This document shows, piece by piece, positions 57,567 through 64,000 of a stretch of DNA of 64,000 nt; the stretch's first letter is position 1, and each line of letters opens with the position of its first letter. The notes beneath the pieces were generated by a model. The model made no database searches. It saw only the letters and a list, made by a program, of their open reading frames with translations, and was not told the DNA's origin. A program made the translations under genes and the position numbers. Origin of the DNA: Micromonospora fulviviridis (GTDB taxonomy: Bacteria; Actinomycetota; Actinomycetes; Mycobacteriales; Micromonosporaceae); NCBI RefSeq assembly GCF_014648395.1, contig NZ_BMRA01000016.1:35892-99891 (forward strand). Direction: 5' to 3'.

Positions 57567-58979
57567 TCAGCCGGCCGTGCAGGTGGGGGTGCCGCTGGGG
57601 GCGGTGCCGTTCCCCTGGAAGCCGAACTCGGTGCTGGTGCCGGCGCCGACCTGGCCGTTGTAGGCCACGTTGCGGAAGGTCAGCGCGCCGCTGGTGCCGC
57701 TGGGCTGGGCGTTCCAGGTGTTGACCAGGCTCGCGCCCGCCGGCAACGTCAGGCCGACGGCCCACCCGTTGAGCGCCGTGGCGCCGGCGGTGACCCGCAC
57801 CGTCGTGACGAAGCCGCCCTGCCACTGGTTCGTGGTGAGCGACGCCGTGCAGCCGTTGCCCGACGGCGGCGGGGTGGTCGGCGGGTTGCTGGTGGGCGGC
57901 GGGGTCGTCGGGGTGGTGGGGGGCGGGGTGGTGCCGCCGGCGTTCAGCGCGTCCAGCACCGCCGTGTACGCCGGCTTCTTGTTGCCGTTGCCGTCGAAGA
58001 GCAGCGGGGTTCCGCTGGCCCGCCAGGAGTCGGTGTCGCGGATGCCCCAGACGGTGATGCCGGTGCAGCGGGACACGGCCAGGCAGTCCTTGACGACGTT
58101 GCCGTAGGTGGTGGCCTGGGTGGTGCCGGAGCCCTCGATGTCCAGCTCGGTGATCTGCACGTCGACGCCGAGAGCGGCGAAGCTCTGCAGGGTGGTGCGG
58201 TAGTTGCTCGGGTACGGCGAGCCGCTGTTGAAGTGGGACTGCAGGCCGACGCAGTCGATCGGTACGCCACGCGCCTTGAAGTCCTTGACCATGTTGTACA
58301 CGGCCTGCGTCTTCGCCCAGGTCCAATTGTCGGTGTTGTAGTCGTTGTAGCAGAGCTTGGCGCCCGGGTCGGCGGCCCGAGCGGTGCGGAACGCCACCTC
58401 GATCCAGTCGTCACCGGTGCGCTGGAGGTTGGAGTCGCGGCGGCCGCCTCCGCTGTCGGCGAACGCCTCGTTCACCACGTCCCAGGCGTAGATCTTGCCC
58501 TTGTAGTGGGTGGCGACCTGGGTGATGTGGTTGACCATGGCCTGCCGCAGGGCGGTGCCGGACAGGTTCTGCGCCCAGCCCGGTTGCTGCGAGTGCCAGG
58601 CCAGCGCGTGGCCACGGACCCGCATGCCGTTGGCCTGGGCGTGGCTGACGATCCGGTCGGCGCTGGTGTAGTTGAACTGGCCCTGGGACGGCTCGGTGGC
58701 GTCCCACTTCATCTCGTTCTCGGGGGTGACCATGTTGAACTCGCGGTTCAGGATGCCGACGTACGTGGCGTCCGACAGCTTGTTCGCGGCCACCGCGGTG
58801 CCGAAGTACCGGCCCTTCTCCGCCGCCGACGCCCCGAGTGTCGTGCCGGCGCTGGCGCTGGTCGCCACCGCCACCGACGCGGCGATCAGCGCCACCCCGG
58901 CCGCTGCCGAGGCCAGCGTGATCCGGGTTCGCCGCCGGCCCGTCGCACTCCCGCTGCCGCGGGCGAGCACCTTGTCCAT
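57567..58979 (-). CDS. Secreted endo-1,4-beta-xylanase, GH10 with CBM2
   Basis: A 470-residue precursor. The signal region ITLASAAAGVALIAASVAVAT is followed by a GH10 catalytic barrel (about 48-345) with acid/base Glu171 in WDVVNEAF and nucleophile Glu278 in QITELDIEG. A Thr/Pro linker (PPPTTPTTPPPTSNPPTT) joins a CBM2 xylan/cellulose-binding module (about 376-470, CTASLTTNQWQGGFVTTVRV). ATG at 58979. It should be exported and attack the xylan backbone. A LacI-type operator candidate lies about 160 bp upstream (59140-59155). The pair of GH10 genes and the GH43 gene form one divergent-promoter locus. Confidence 0.93.
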   Translation of the reverse strand: MDKVLARGSGSATGRRRTRITLASAAAGVALIAASVAVATSASAGTTLGASAAEKGRYFGTAVAANKLSDATYVGILNREFNMVTPENEMKWDATEPSQGQFNYTSADRIVSHAQANGMRVRGHALAWHSQQPGWAQNLSGTALRQAMVNHITQVATHYKGKIYAWDVVNEAFADSGGGRRDSNLQRTGDDWIEVAFRTARAADPGAKLCYNDYNTDNWTWAKTQAVYNMVKDFKARGVPIDCVGLQSHFNSGSPYPSNYRTTLQSFAALGVDVQITELDIEGSGTTQATTYGNVVKDCLAVSRCTGITVWGIRDTDSWRASGTPLLFDGNGNKKPAYTAVLDALNAGGTTPPPTTPTTPPPTSNPPTTPPPSGNGCTASLTTNQWQGGFVTTVRVTAGATALNGWAVGLTLPAGASLVNTWNAQPSGTSGALTFRNVAYNGQVGAGTSTEFGFQGNGTAPSGTPTCTAG

Positions 58980-59139
58980 GAGGGAGCCTTTCGATAGCTG
59001 TACCGATGAGGACGGCTGCCTCGACGACTGCCCGCCACGGTGGTCGGCTCGGTGCGCGGCCGCCCGGAGGCCACGCGGATCGGGACCAGCTGTCCCGGGC
59101 CCACCGTGAGTCGATCGAAGTGCATCTCTCGAAAAAGTA

Positions 59140-59155
59140 CCGGAACAATTTCGAA
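59140..59155. promoter_or_regulatory. Candidate xylan-regulon operator upstream of the GH10-CBM2 gene
   Basis: CCGGAACAATTTCGAA carries the same half-site pattern (CCGRAA / TTTC) as the sites at 60606, 60666, 62387 and 62508. Confidence 0.45.
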
Positions 59156-59227
59156 CTATCAATGCCGCCGGCGGGGCGTGGCCCGGGTGGCACCGGGCGG
59201 GGGCGTGGCGGTTCCGGACGCGGCGAA

Positions 59228-59255
59228 GCGGGGCCGGTCGGTCGACCGGCCCCGC
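59228..59255 (-). terminator. 12-bp perfect hairpin after the second GH10 gene
   Basis: GCGGGGCCGGTC (59228-59239) pairs with 59244-59255 around GGTC, 16 bp past the stop of the GH10 gene at 59272. Confidence 0.8.
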
Positions 59256-59271
59256 TCGGATCTGGTCGCGC

Positions 59272-60465
59272 CTAGCGGCGCGGCCGCTGCGTGACGCGCG
59301 GCAGGACGTACGGCGGGCCGCTGTAGATCAGGTCGGCCTTCATCAGCTGGTACGCCCGCTTGGGCTGGTAGTTCTCGTCGTAGATGGTGGCCAGGCCCTC
59401 CGGCGGGTCGGAGAACCAGCCGGGCACCCAGGAGTGCTTGTCGGTGAATCCCCAGACGGTGAACGACAGGCAGTGCCGCTCGGCCAGGCAGGCCTGGAGC
59501 AGCACGCTGAAGTTCGCGGCCGAGGCCTGCAACCGCGGGTTGATCTCGTTCGAGTCGCCCGCCTGGACCCCCGCGGTCAGCTGGCTGCGCACGTCGACCT
59601 CGGTGAACGCCGTGGCCAGGCCCAGCCCGGCGAACCTCCGCAGCGCCTCGGCGACCTGGAGGGTGTCGAAGTTGCCGTACTGGGTGCCGAGGTGGCCCTG
59701 GCTGCCGACGCCGTCGATCGGTACGCCCTGGGCCAGCAGCTCCTTGGCCATGTCGTACACGAACTGGGTCTTGTCGTTGGCCGGGTCGCGCGAGCCGAAG
59801 GCCTCGATGTTGTAGTCGTTGTAGAACAGCAGGGCGTGCGGGTCGGCCGCGCGGGCCCAGCGGAAGGCGTCGGCGATGTAGCCGGGGCCGAGGTGCTGGG
59901 CCCAGAACCCCTTGTAGTGCAGGGTCGACGGCGTGTCCCAGGGGTCGCTGACCGCCTCGTTGACCACGTCCCACTGCCAGATCCGGCCCTTGAAGTGGGT
60001 GACCACGGCGGTGATGTGGTCGCGGAGGATGTCGCGCAGCTCGGCGTCGCTGATGGAGCCGTCGGCCACGCCGGTGGTCAGCCAGGCGGGCAGCTGGTTG
60101 TGCCAGACCAGGACGTGCCCGCGTACGCGCTGGTGGTTCTGCTTGGCGAAGGCGACGAGCTGGTCGGCCGGCCCCCAGTTGTAGCTGCCGCGGGTCGGCT
60201 CCAGGCTCTCCCACTTCATCGCGTTCTCGGCGGTGACCGTGGAGAACTCCGACGCCGCGAGCTGGCGGTACCGGGGGTCGGCGGGATCGTCGAGGGCGGC
60301 CATGTCGACGGCCGTGCCGATGGCCAGGCCGTGGCGCAGCCCGAGGTTGCGCAGGCTCTGGTCGGCCGGGTCGTACGGGCGGCCGGCCGTGGCCGGCGCG
60401 ACGTTGAGCGCCCCGACGGTCGCGATGGCGACCGCGCCGGCGGCTATCCACCGTCTGAGTTTCAT
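59272..60465 (-). CDS. Secreted endo-1,4-beta-xylanase, GH10 (catalytic domain only)
   Basis: A 397-residue precursor. The signal segment KLRRWIAAGAVAIATVGALN precedes a GH10 barrel with acid/base Glu170 in WDVVNEAV and nucleophile Glu289 in ATAFTEVDVRS. Residues SEFSTVTAENAMKWESLEP and VRGHVLVWHNQLPAW are typical GH10 substrate-cleft blocks. There is no carbohydrate-binding module. ATG 60465. The region 60466-60712 upstream carries two strong operator-like palindromes (60606-60621, 60666-60680). Confidence 0.92.
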   Translation of the reverse strand: MKLRRWIAAGAVAIATVGALNVAPATAGRPYDPADQSLRNLGLRHGLAIGTAVDMAALDDPADPRYRQLAASEFSTVTAENAMKWESLEPTRGSYNWGPADQLVAFAKQNHQRVRGHVLVWHNQLPAWLTTGVADGSISDAELRDILRDHITAVVTHFKGRIWQWDVVNEAVSDPWDTPSTLHYKGFWAQHLGPGYIADAFRWARAADPHALLFYNDYNIEAFGSRDPANDKTQFVYDMAKELLAQGVPIDGVGSQGHLGTQYGNFDTLQVAEALRRFAGLGLATAFTEVDVRSQLTAGVQAGDSNEINPRLQASAANFSVLLQACLAERHCLSFTVWGFTDKHSWVPGWFSDPPEGLATIYDENYQPKRAYQLMKADLIYSGPPYVLPRVTQRPRR

Positions 60466-60605
60466 CTGCGTTCCTTCCCGATGAAGGGTCGACAGGGTCG
60501 AGGAGGCACGGATCGTGCGGTGCGGTGACACGGCGCCCTGGGCGGCGGGTCGGTGCCCGGGCGGGCGGCGGGAGGATGGACCGAGCGCGGCCGGCGCCGA
60601 TAGTT

Positions 60606-60680
60606 CCGAGACAATTTCCGGTACCGAGCCGGAACGTTACGGTCGTCGATCTGGCCCCGTCAACCTCCGGAACTTCCGGA
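60606..60680. promoter_or_regulatory. Twin candidate operators for the second GH10 gene
   Basis: CCGAGACAATTTCCGG (60606-60621) and the perfect palindrome TCCGGAACTTCCGGA (60666-60680) lie upstream of the gene starting at 60465, with a third weaker match between them (CCGGAACGTTACGG). The CCGRAAC-TTYCGG form suits a LacI-family repressor of xylan genes. Confidence 0.6.
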
Positions 60681-60712
60681 GACCGGTCCGGCCACGGACG
60701 ACGCGCGGACGG

Positions 60713-62338
60713 TCAGTGCTCCAGGTAGGTGGCCCGGTCGAAGTCGGCGTACACCCCGTCGTTGCCGAGGTCCTGCACCCACAGGCCGAGGAAGGCGCCG
60801 GTGAAGCCCCAGGCCGCGGGCTCGCCGTCGATGATCAGCGCGGCGTGCTCGTCGGAGAGGATCGTCGCGTCGAGCCCCACGGGTAGCTGGCGCCACCCGT
60901 CGCCCACGTCGTAGCCGAAGCGCACCACGGGCCCGTCGAACACCGCCCGCAGGCCGACCCGCGACGCGCCGCCGACGTCGACGGTCAGTTCCGGGTAGGT
61001 CTTCCGCCGGCCCTGGTCGGAGCTGAGCAACTCCAGCACCACCCGGCCGTCGTCGTCCCGGGTGAGGTAGAGGTAGTGCCAGTTGAGGGTGTTGTAGTAG
61101 GCGGTGACGCCGGCCAGGTGCCGGTGGTCGACGGGGTCGAACTCGACGACGGTCTCCAGCGAGCAGCGCTCGGCGCCGACCCGGCGGGCGACCAGGCTGG
61201 GCCGCTGCTTGCCGACCGGGGACTGCCCGCCGTGCACCCGCAGGTGCGAGGGGCGGGCGCGCAGGTCCAGCCAGTCCACGGTGGCCGGGCGGCGTAGCGT
61301 CGACCAGCAGGTGCCGAGCTCCGGGCCGTCGAAGTCGTCGGTGGCGGGCTCGTCCGGCCAGGGGTGCGCGGGCAGGCCCGGCGCGGGGATCTCCTCGGCC
61401 GGCACCCCGCCGAGGATCCGGGGCCAGCCGGCGGCGGGCCAGTCGACCTTCTGGATCGCGGTCTCCCGGCCGAGCACGCAGTTGCCCCGGGTCGTGTACG
61501 GCCGTGCGACGAGGTGGGCGAGGTACCAGTCGCCGTGCTGGGTCTGGACCAGGCTGCCGTGCCCGGCCTTCTGCAGCCGCAGGTCCGGGTTGCCGACGGA
61601 GGTCAGCAGCGGCCCCGCCGGGTCGGCCAGGTAGGGACCGTGCAGGTGGCGGGAGCGGGCGACCGTCACCTGGTGCTCCCAGCTGGTGCCGCCCTCGGCC
61701 GTGACCAGCCAGTACCAGCCGTCGCGGCGGTAGAGGTGCGGACCCTCGGTGAGGCCCGCCGGGGTGCCGTGGAAGATGATCTCGGCCTTGCCGACGAGCT
61801 GTCGCCGGTCCCGGTCGTAGCGCTGGATCTCGATGCCGCCGAAACGGTCCCGGCCGGGCCGCCAGTCGGCGCTCATGCTCAGCAGCCAGCTGGTGCCGTC
61901 GGAGTCGTGGAAGAGCGAGGCGTCGAAGCCGTGCGCGTGCAGCGGCACGGGATCCGACCAGGGCCCGGTGATGTCCGGCGCGGTCGTGAGGTAGTTCTGC
62001 GGGTCCCAGTAGCCGCTGGCGAAGCTGGCCACGTCGCTGTAGACGAGGTGGAAGAGTCCGTCGTGGTAGGACAGGTCCGGGGCCCAGACCCCGTTGGAGT
62101 CCCCGCAGCCGCGCAGGTCCAGCAGGCGGCGGTCGGTGATGATCCCGCCGAGCGCGCGCCAGTGCACGAGGTCGCGGGAGTGGTGCACGCGCACCCCCGG
62201 GTACCACTCGAAGGTCGACGTGGCCAGGTAGTAGTCGTCCCCCACACGCAGGATCGAGGGATCCGGGTGGAACCCGGTGAGGACCGGGTTGCGGATCGAC
62301 CGGGCGGCGGTGGCCACGTCTGCGATCTCGGTCGACAT
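60713..62338 (-). CDS. GH43 family beta-xylosidase / arabinofuranosidase
   Basis: A 541-residue protein without signal peptide, so probably intracellular. The five-bladed GH43 propeller has general base Asp26 in GFHPDPSIL, pKa-modulating Asp139 in HGFDASLFHD and general acid Glu198 in LTEGPHLYRR. A C-terminal beta-sandwich (about 330-540, DDFDGPELGTCWSTLRRPAT) is typical of GH43 xylosidases of the XynB group. It should act on xylo-oligosaccharides after their import. It is divergent from the sugar ABC importer at 62593. Confidence 0.9.
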   Translation of the reverse strand: MSTEIADVATAARSIRNPVLTGFHPDPSILRVGDDYYLATSTFEWYPGVRVHHSRDLVHWRALGGIITDRRLLDLRGCGDSNGVWAPDLSYHDGLFHLVYSDVASFASGYWDPQNYLTTAPDITGPWSDPVPLHAHGFDASLFHDSDGTSWLLSMSADWRPGRDRFGGIEIQRYDRDRRQLVGKAEIIFHGTPAGLTEGPHLYRRDGWYWLVTAEGGTSWEHQVTVARSRHLHGPYLADPAGPLLTSVGNPDLRLQKAGHGSLVQTQHGDWYLAHLVARPYTTRGNCVLGRETAIQKVDWPAAGWPRILGGVPAEEIPAPGLPAHPWPDEPATDDFDGPELGTCWSTLRRPATVDWLDLRARPSHLRVHGGQSPVGKQRPSLVARRVGAERCSLETVVEFDPVDHRHLAGVTAYYNTLNWHYLYLTRDDDGRVVLELLSSDQGRRKTYPELTVDVGGASRVGLRAVFDGPVVRFGYDVGDGWRQLPVGLDATILSDEHAALIIDGEPAAWGFTGAFLGLWVQDLGNDGVYADFDRATYLEH

Positions 62339-62370
62339 GTACGGCTCCTTTTGATCGGTCCTCCGTCAAA

Positions 62371-62400
62371 TTTCCGGAAGCATTCGCCCGGAACTTTCAG
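62371..62400. promoter_or_regulatory. Candidate operator upstream of the GH43 gene
   Basis: CCCGGAACTTTCAG (62387-62400) and TTTCCGGAAG (62371-62380) match the half-sites of the regulon palindrome in the divergent promoter region. Confidence 0.5.
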
Positions 62401-62507
62401 AAATCCCGCCCACCGTAACGGTTGAAGTCGACTTGCGACAGGGCCTTGACCGCGCACATGACGCGTCGTAACGTGCCCGCCATCACCTGAAAATACCGGC
62501 AGGTTGA

Positions 62508-62520
62508 CCGAAACTTCCGG
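62508..62520. promoter_or_regulatory. Candidate operator upstream of the sugar importer
   Basis: CCGAAACTTCCGG, near-perfect palindrome, 73 bp before the start of the solute-binding protein gene. Confidence 0.6.
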
Positions 62521-62592
62521 GACCGCGCTTTCACGGTCCGCTGATCAGTTCCGCGTCCGAGCACCTCGTTTGAGTCCTCGAAGGGATGGCAC

Positions 62593-63885
62593 ATGACAGC
62601 GCACCTCTCCCGCAGATCGCTGCTGGGTCTGGCCGGCGCCGGCGCCGGCGCGCTCCTGCTCGGCGCCTGCGGCGACGACAAGGCCGACGATCCGAACGCG
62701 CCGCAGACCATCAACTGGTGGCACATCCAGAACACCGAGCCGATGCTGCCGGTCTGGGCGGCCATGGCGAAGGAGTACGAGGCCGCGCACAGCAACGTCA
62801 AGGTCACCATCCAGCCGCTGGAGAACGAGGCGTTCAAGGCGAAGCTCACCACCGCCACGCAGGCGGGCTCGCCGCCGGACCTGTTCCAGTCCTGGGGCGG
62901 TGGCGTGCTCAAGCAGCAGGTCGACGCGGGCCTGGTCAAGGACCTCACCGACGACGTCAAGCCGTGGATCGGCAACCTGCTGCCGGCGTCGGTGCAGCCG
63001 TTCACCATCGACGGGAAGATCTACGGTGTCCCGTTCGACATCGGCATGGTCGGCTTCTGGTACAACAAGGACCTCTTCGCCAAGGCGGGTGTCACCGCCG
63101 CGCCGAAGACCTGGACCGAACTGCTGGCGGCGGTCGGCCGGATCAAGGCCGCCGGTGTCGTCCCGATCGCGCTGGCCGGCAAGGAGAAGTGGCCCGGTCA
63201 CTACTACTGGGCGTACCTGGCCATGCGCATCGGTGGGCTCGGCGCGCTGCAGCAGGCCGCGAAGGACCACAACTTCGACACCCCGGACTTCGTCGCGGCC
63301 GGCCAGCGCCTGAAGGAACTGGTCGACCTCAAGCCGTTCCAGAAGGGCTTCCTCGGGGCCGGATACGGCACGCCGGACGGGCAGGCCGCCACTATGGGCA
63401 ACGGCGGCGCGGCCATGGAGCTGATGGGGCAGTGGGCCCCGTCCGTGCAGGCATCCTCCTCCACGAGCAAGAAGGGGCTGGGCGACAAGCTGGGCTTCTT
63501 CCCGTTCCCGGCCGTCGACGGCGGCAAGGGCTCGGTGGCCGAGGCGTTCGGCGGCGGCAACGGCTTCACGGTGGGCAAGAACGCCCCCGCGGCGACGGTC
63601 GACTTCCTGAAGGCGCTGCTGGAGGTCGGCAACCAGCGCAAGGCCGCCGCGACCGGCGCCGTGCTGCCCACGGTCAAGGAGGCGGTCGACGCGATCAAGG
63701 ACCCCAACAACAAGACCGTGGCGGAGACCCTGGCGAGCGCGACCGGGTTCCAGCTCTACCTGGACCAGGCGTACCCGCCGGCGGTCGGCCAGCAGGTCAA
63801 CGACAGCGTGGCCGAGCTGATCGCCGGGTCGAAGACGCCGGAGCAGATCGTCAAGGACATCACCACGGTGGCGAAGAGCCAGTAG
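62593..63885 (+). CDS. Sugar ABC transporter substrate-binding lipoprotein (xylo-oligosaccharide type)
   Basis: A 430-residue precursor: twin-Arg-like HLSRRSLLGLAGAGAGALLLG signal followed by lipobox Cys (LGACGDD). The solute-binding fold has TINWWHIQNTEPMLPVWAAM, VTIQPLENEAFKAKLTTATQ and PFDIGMVGFWYNKDLFAKAG. The type is that of extracellular proteins for oligosaccharides (group 1). Its position opposite GH10 and GH43 genes suggests xylobiose or xylo-oligosaccharides. Permease genes follow. Confidence 0.9.
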   Translation: MTAHLSRRSLLGLAGAGAGALLLGACGDDKADDPNAPQTINWWHIQNTEPMLPVWAAMAKEYEAAHSNVKVTIQPLENEAFKAKLTTATQAGSPPDLFQSWGGGVLKQQVDAGLVKDLTDDVKPWIGNLLPASVQPFTIDGKIYGVPFDIGMVGFWYNKDLFAKAGVTAAPKTWTELLAAVGRIKAAGVVPIALAGKEKWPGHYYWAYLAMRIGGLGALQQAAKDHNFDTPDFVAAGQRLKELVDLKPFQKGFLGAGYGTPDGQAATMGNGGAAMELMGQWAPSVQASSSTSKKGLGDKLGFFPFPAVDGGKGSVAEAFGGGNGFTVGKNAPAATVDFLKALLEVGNQRKAAATGAVLPTVKEAVDAIKDPNNKTVAETLASATGFQLYLDQAYPPAVGQQVNDSVAELIAGSKTPEQIVKDITTVAKSQ

Positions 63886-63937
63886 CCATGTCCCACCACC
63901 CCGAAGCCGCCGCCGACAACCGAGTGGAGCAGGCACG

Positions 63938-64000
63938 ATGACTCCGTCGACGATGCCCGGCCTGCGAAGCGCCGATCCGGCGACCGAGCTCGCGGCCGGC
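63938..64000 (+). CDS. Sugar ABC permease, N-terminal fragment (cut by the window edge)
   Basis: ATG at 63938 with GGAGCAGG upstream opens MTPSTMPGLRSADPATELAAG and continues past the window. It lies 53 bp after the solute-binding gene, the place of the first membrane component in such importers. A competing 17-codon frame at 63888 is probably not a gene. Confidence 0.6.
   Translation, partial: MTPSTMPGLRSADPATELAAG

Noticed and set aside
1..64000. CRISPR arrays, rRNA genes, other tRNAs
   Set aside because: No regularly spaced repeat array or rRNA-like sequence was seen, and only tRNA-Val folds convincingly. I could not run a covariance search.

Overview
The window is very GC-rich, dense with GTG and TTG starts, and looks like the chromosome of a sporulating, mycelial actinomycete. 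An SsgB-type protein, a Spo0M homologue, DinB/MDMPI-fold proteins of the mycothiol-dependent group, SigE-family ECF regulation, a pSAM2-like integrative element and a GH10/GH43 xylan locus fit the Micromonosporaceae, most likely Micromonospora. That placement is inferred from gene content and base composition; no database was searched.

Layout. 0-25.9 kb is chromosomal backbone: a RibD/DHFR-like gene divergent from a MocR regulator, Spo0M, two small hypothetical genes, a HelD-type RNA polymerase helicase, a LolA-like lipoprotein divergent from an OmpR/histidine kinase pair, a large membrane hydrolase-like protein, a TPR protein, a MarR/VOC divergent pair, a K+ channel-like protein and a DUF4236 protein. 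16.8-22.7 kb holds an organosulfur uptake and desulfonation operon (solute-binding lipoprotein, ATPase, permease, LLM monooxygenase, flavin reductase, nitroreductase). It is preceded by a 25-codon leader peptide of the cysteine-attenuator type and converges on an Rrf2-family regulator. AraC, SDR, ssgB and a PGPGW membrane protein follow.

25.9-38.1 kb is an integrated actinomycete element (AICE-like) in tRNA-Val(CAC). A 44-bp core is duplicated exactly at both ends, each end has paired GTACAGCA arm-type repeats, and the left end carries rep-xis-int with overlapping stops and starts. The right end carries a KorSA-like GntR gene and three overlapping small genes. No FtsK-like transfer gene is present. 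About 7 kb of cargo (LtrA, aldo/keto reductase beside a broken tetR, an S1-domain protein, a CPCC protein and other unknowns) occupies that position. An extra 18-bp piece of the att core lies inside at 36.1 kb.

38.1-45 kb, just outside the element, is a scrap region: a Nudix remnant, two pieces of a HIT-family gene with an intact MDMPI-type gene between them, a second ltrA, a GNAT, an ArsR/MFS pair, a MOSC protein and a YCII protein. A family of about 118-bp palindromic repeats (five copies, 30.0-44.3 kb) is spread across both the element and this region. 45.7-49.2 kb encodes a NarL-type two-component system with an ABC exporter; its response regulator is frameshifted. 49.6-57.4 kb holds GNAT, HIT, AlkZ-like, membrane, ECF sigma/partner, MDMPI and APH-type genes. 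57.5-64 kb is a xylan utilisation locus: secreted GH10-CBM2 xylanase, second GH10, GH43 xylosidase and a divergent sugar ABC importer. It is punctuated by near-palindromic CCGRAA(C)TTYCGG operators of LacI type.
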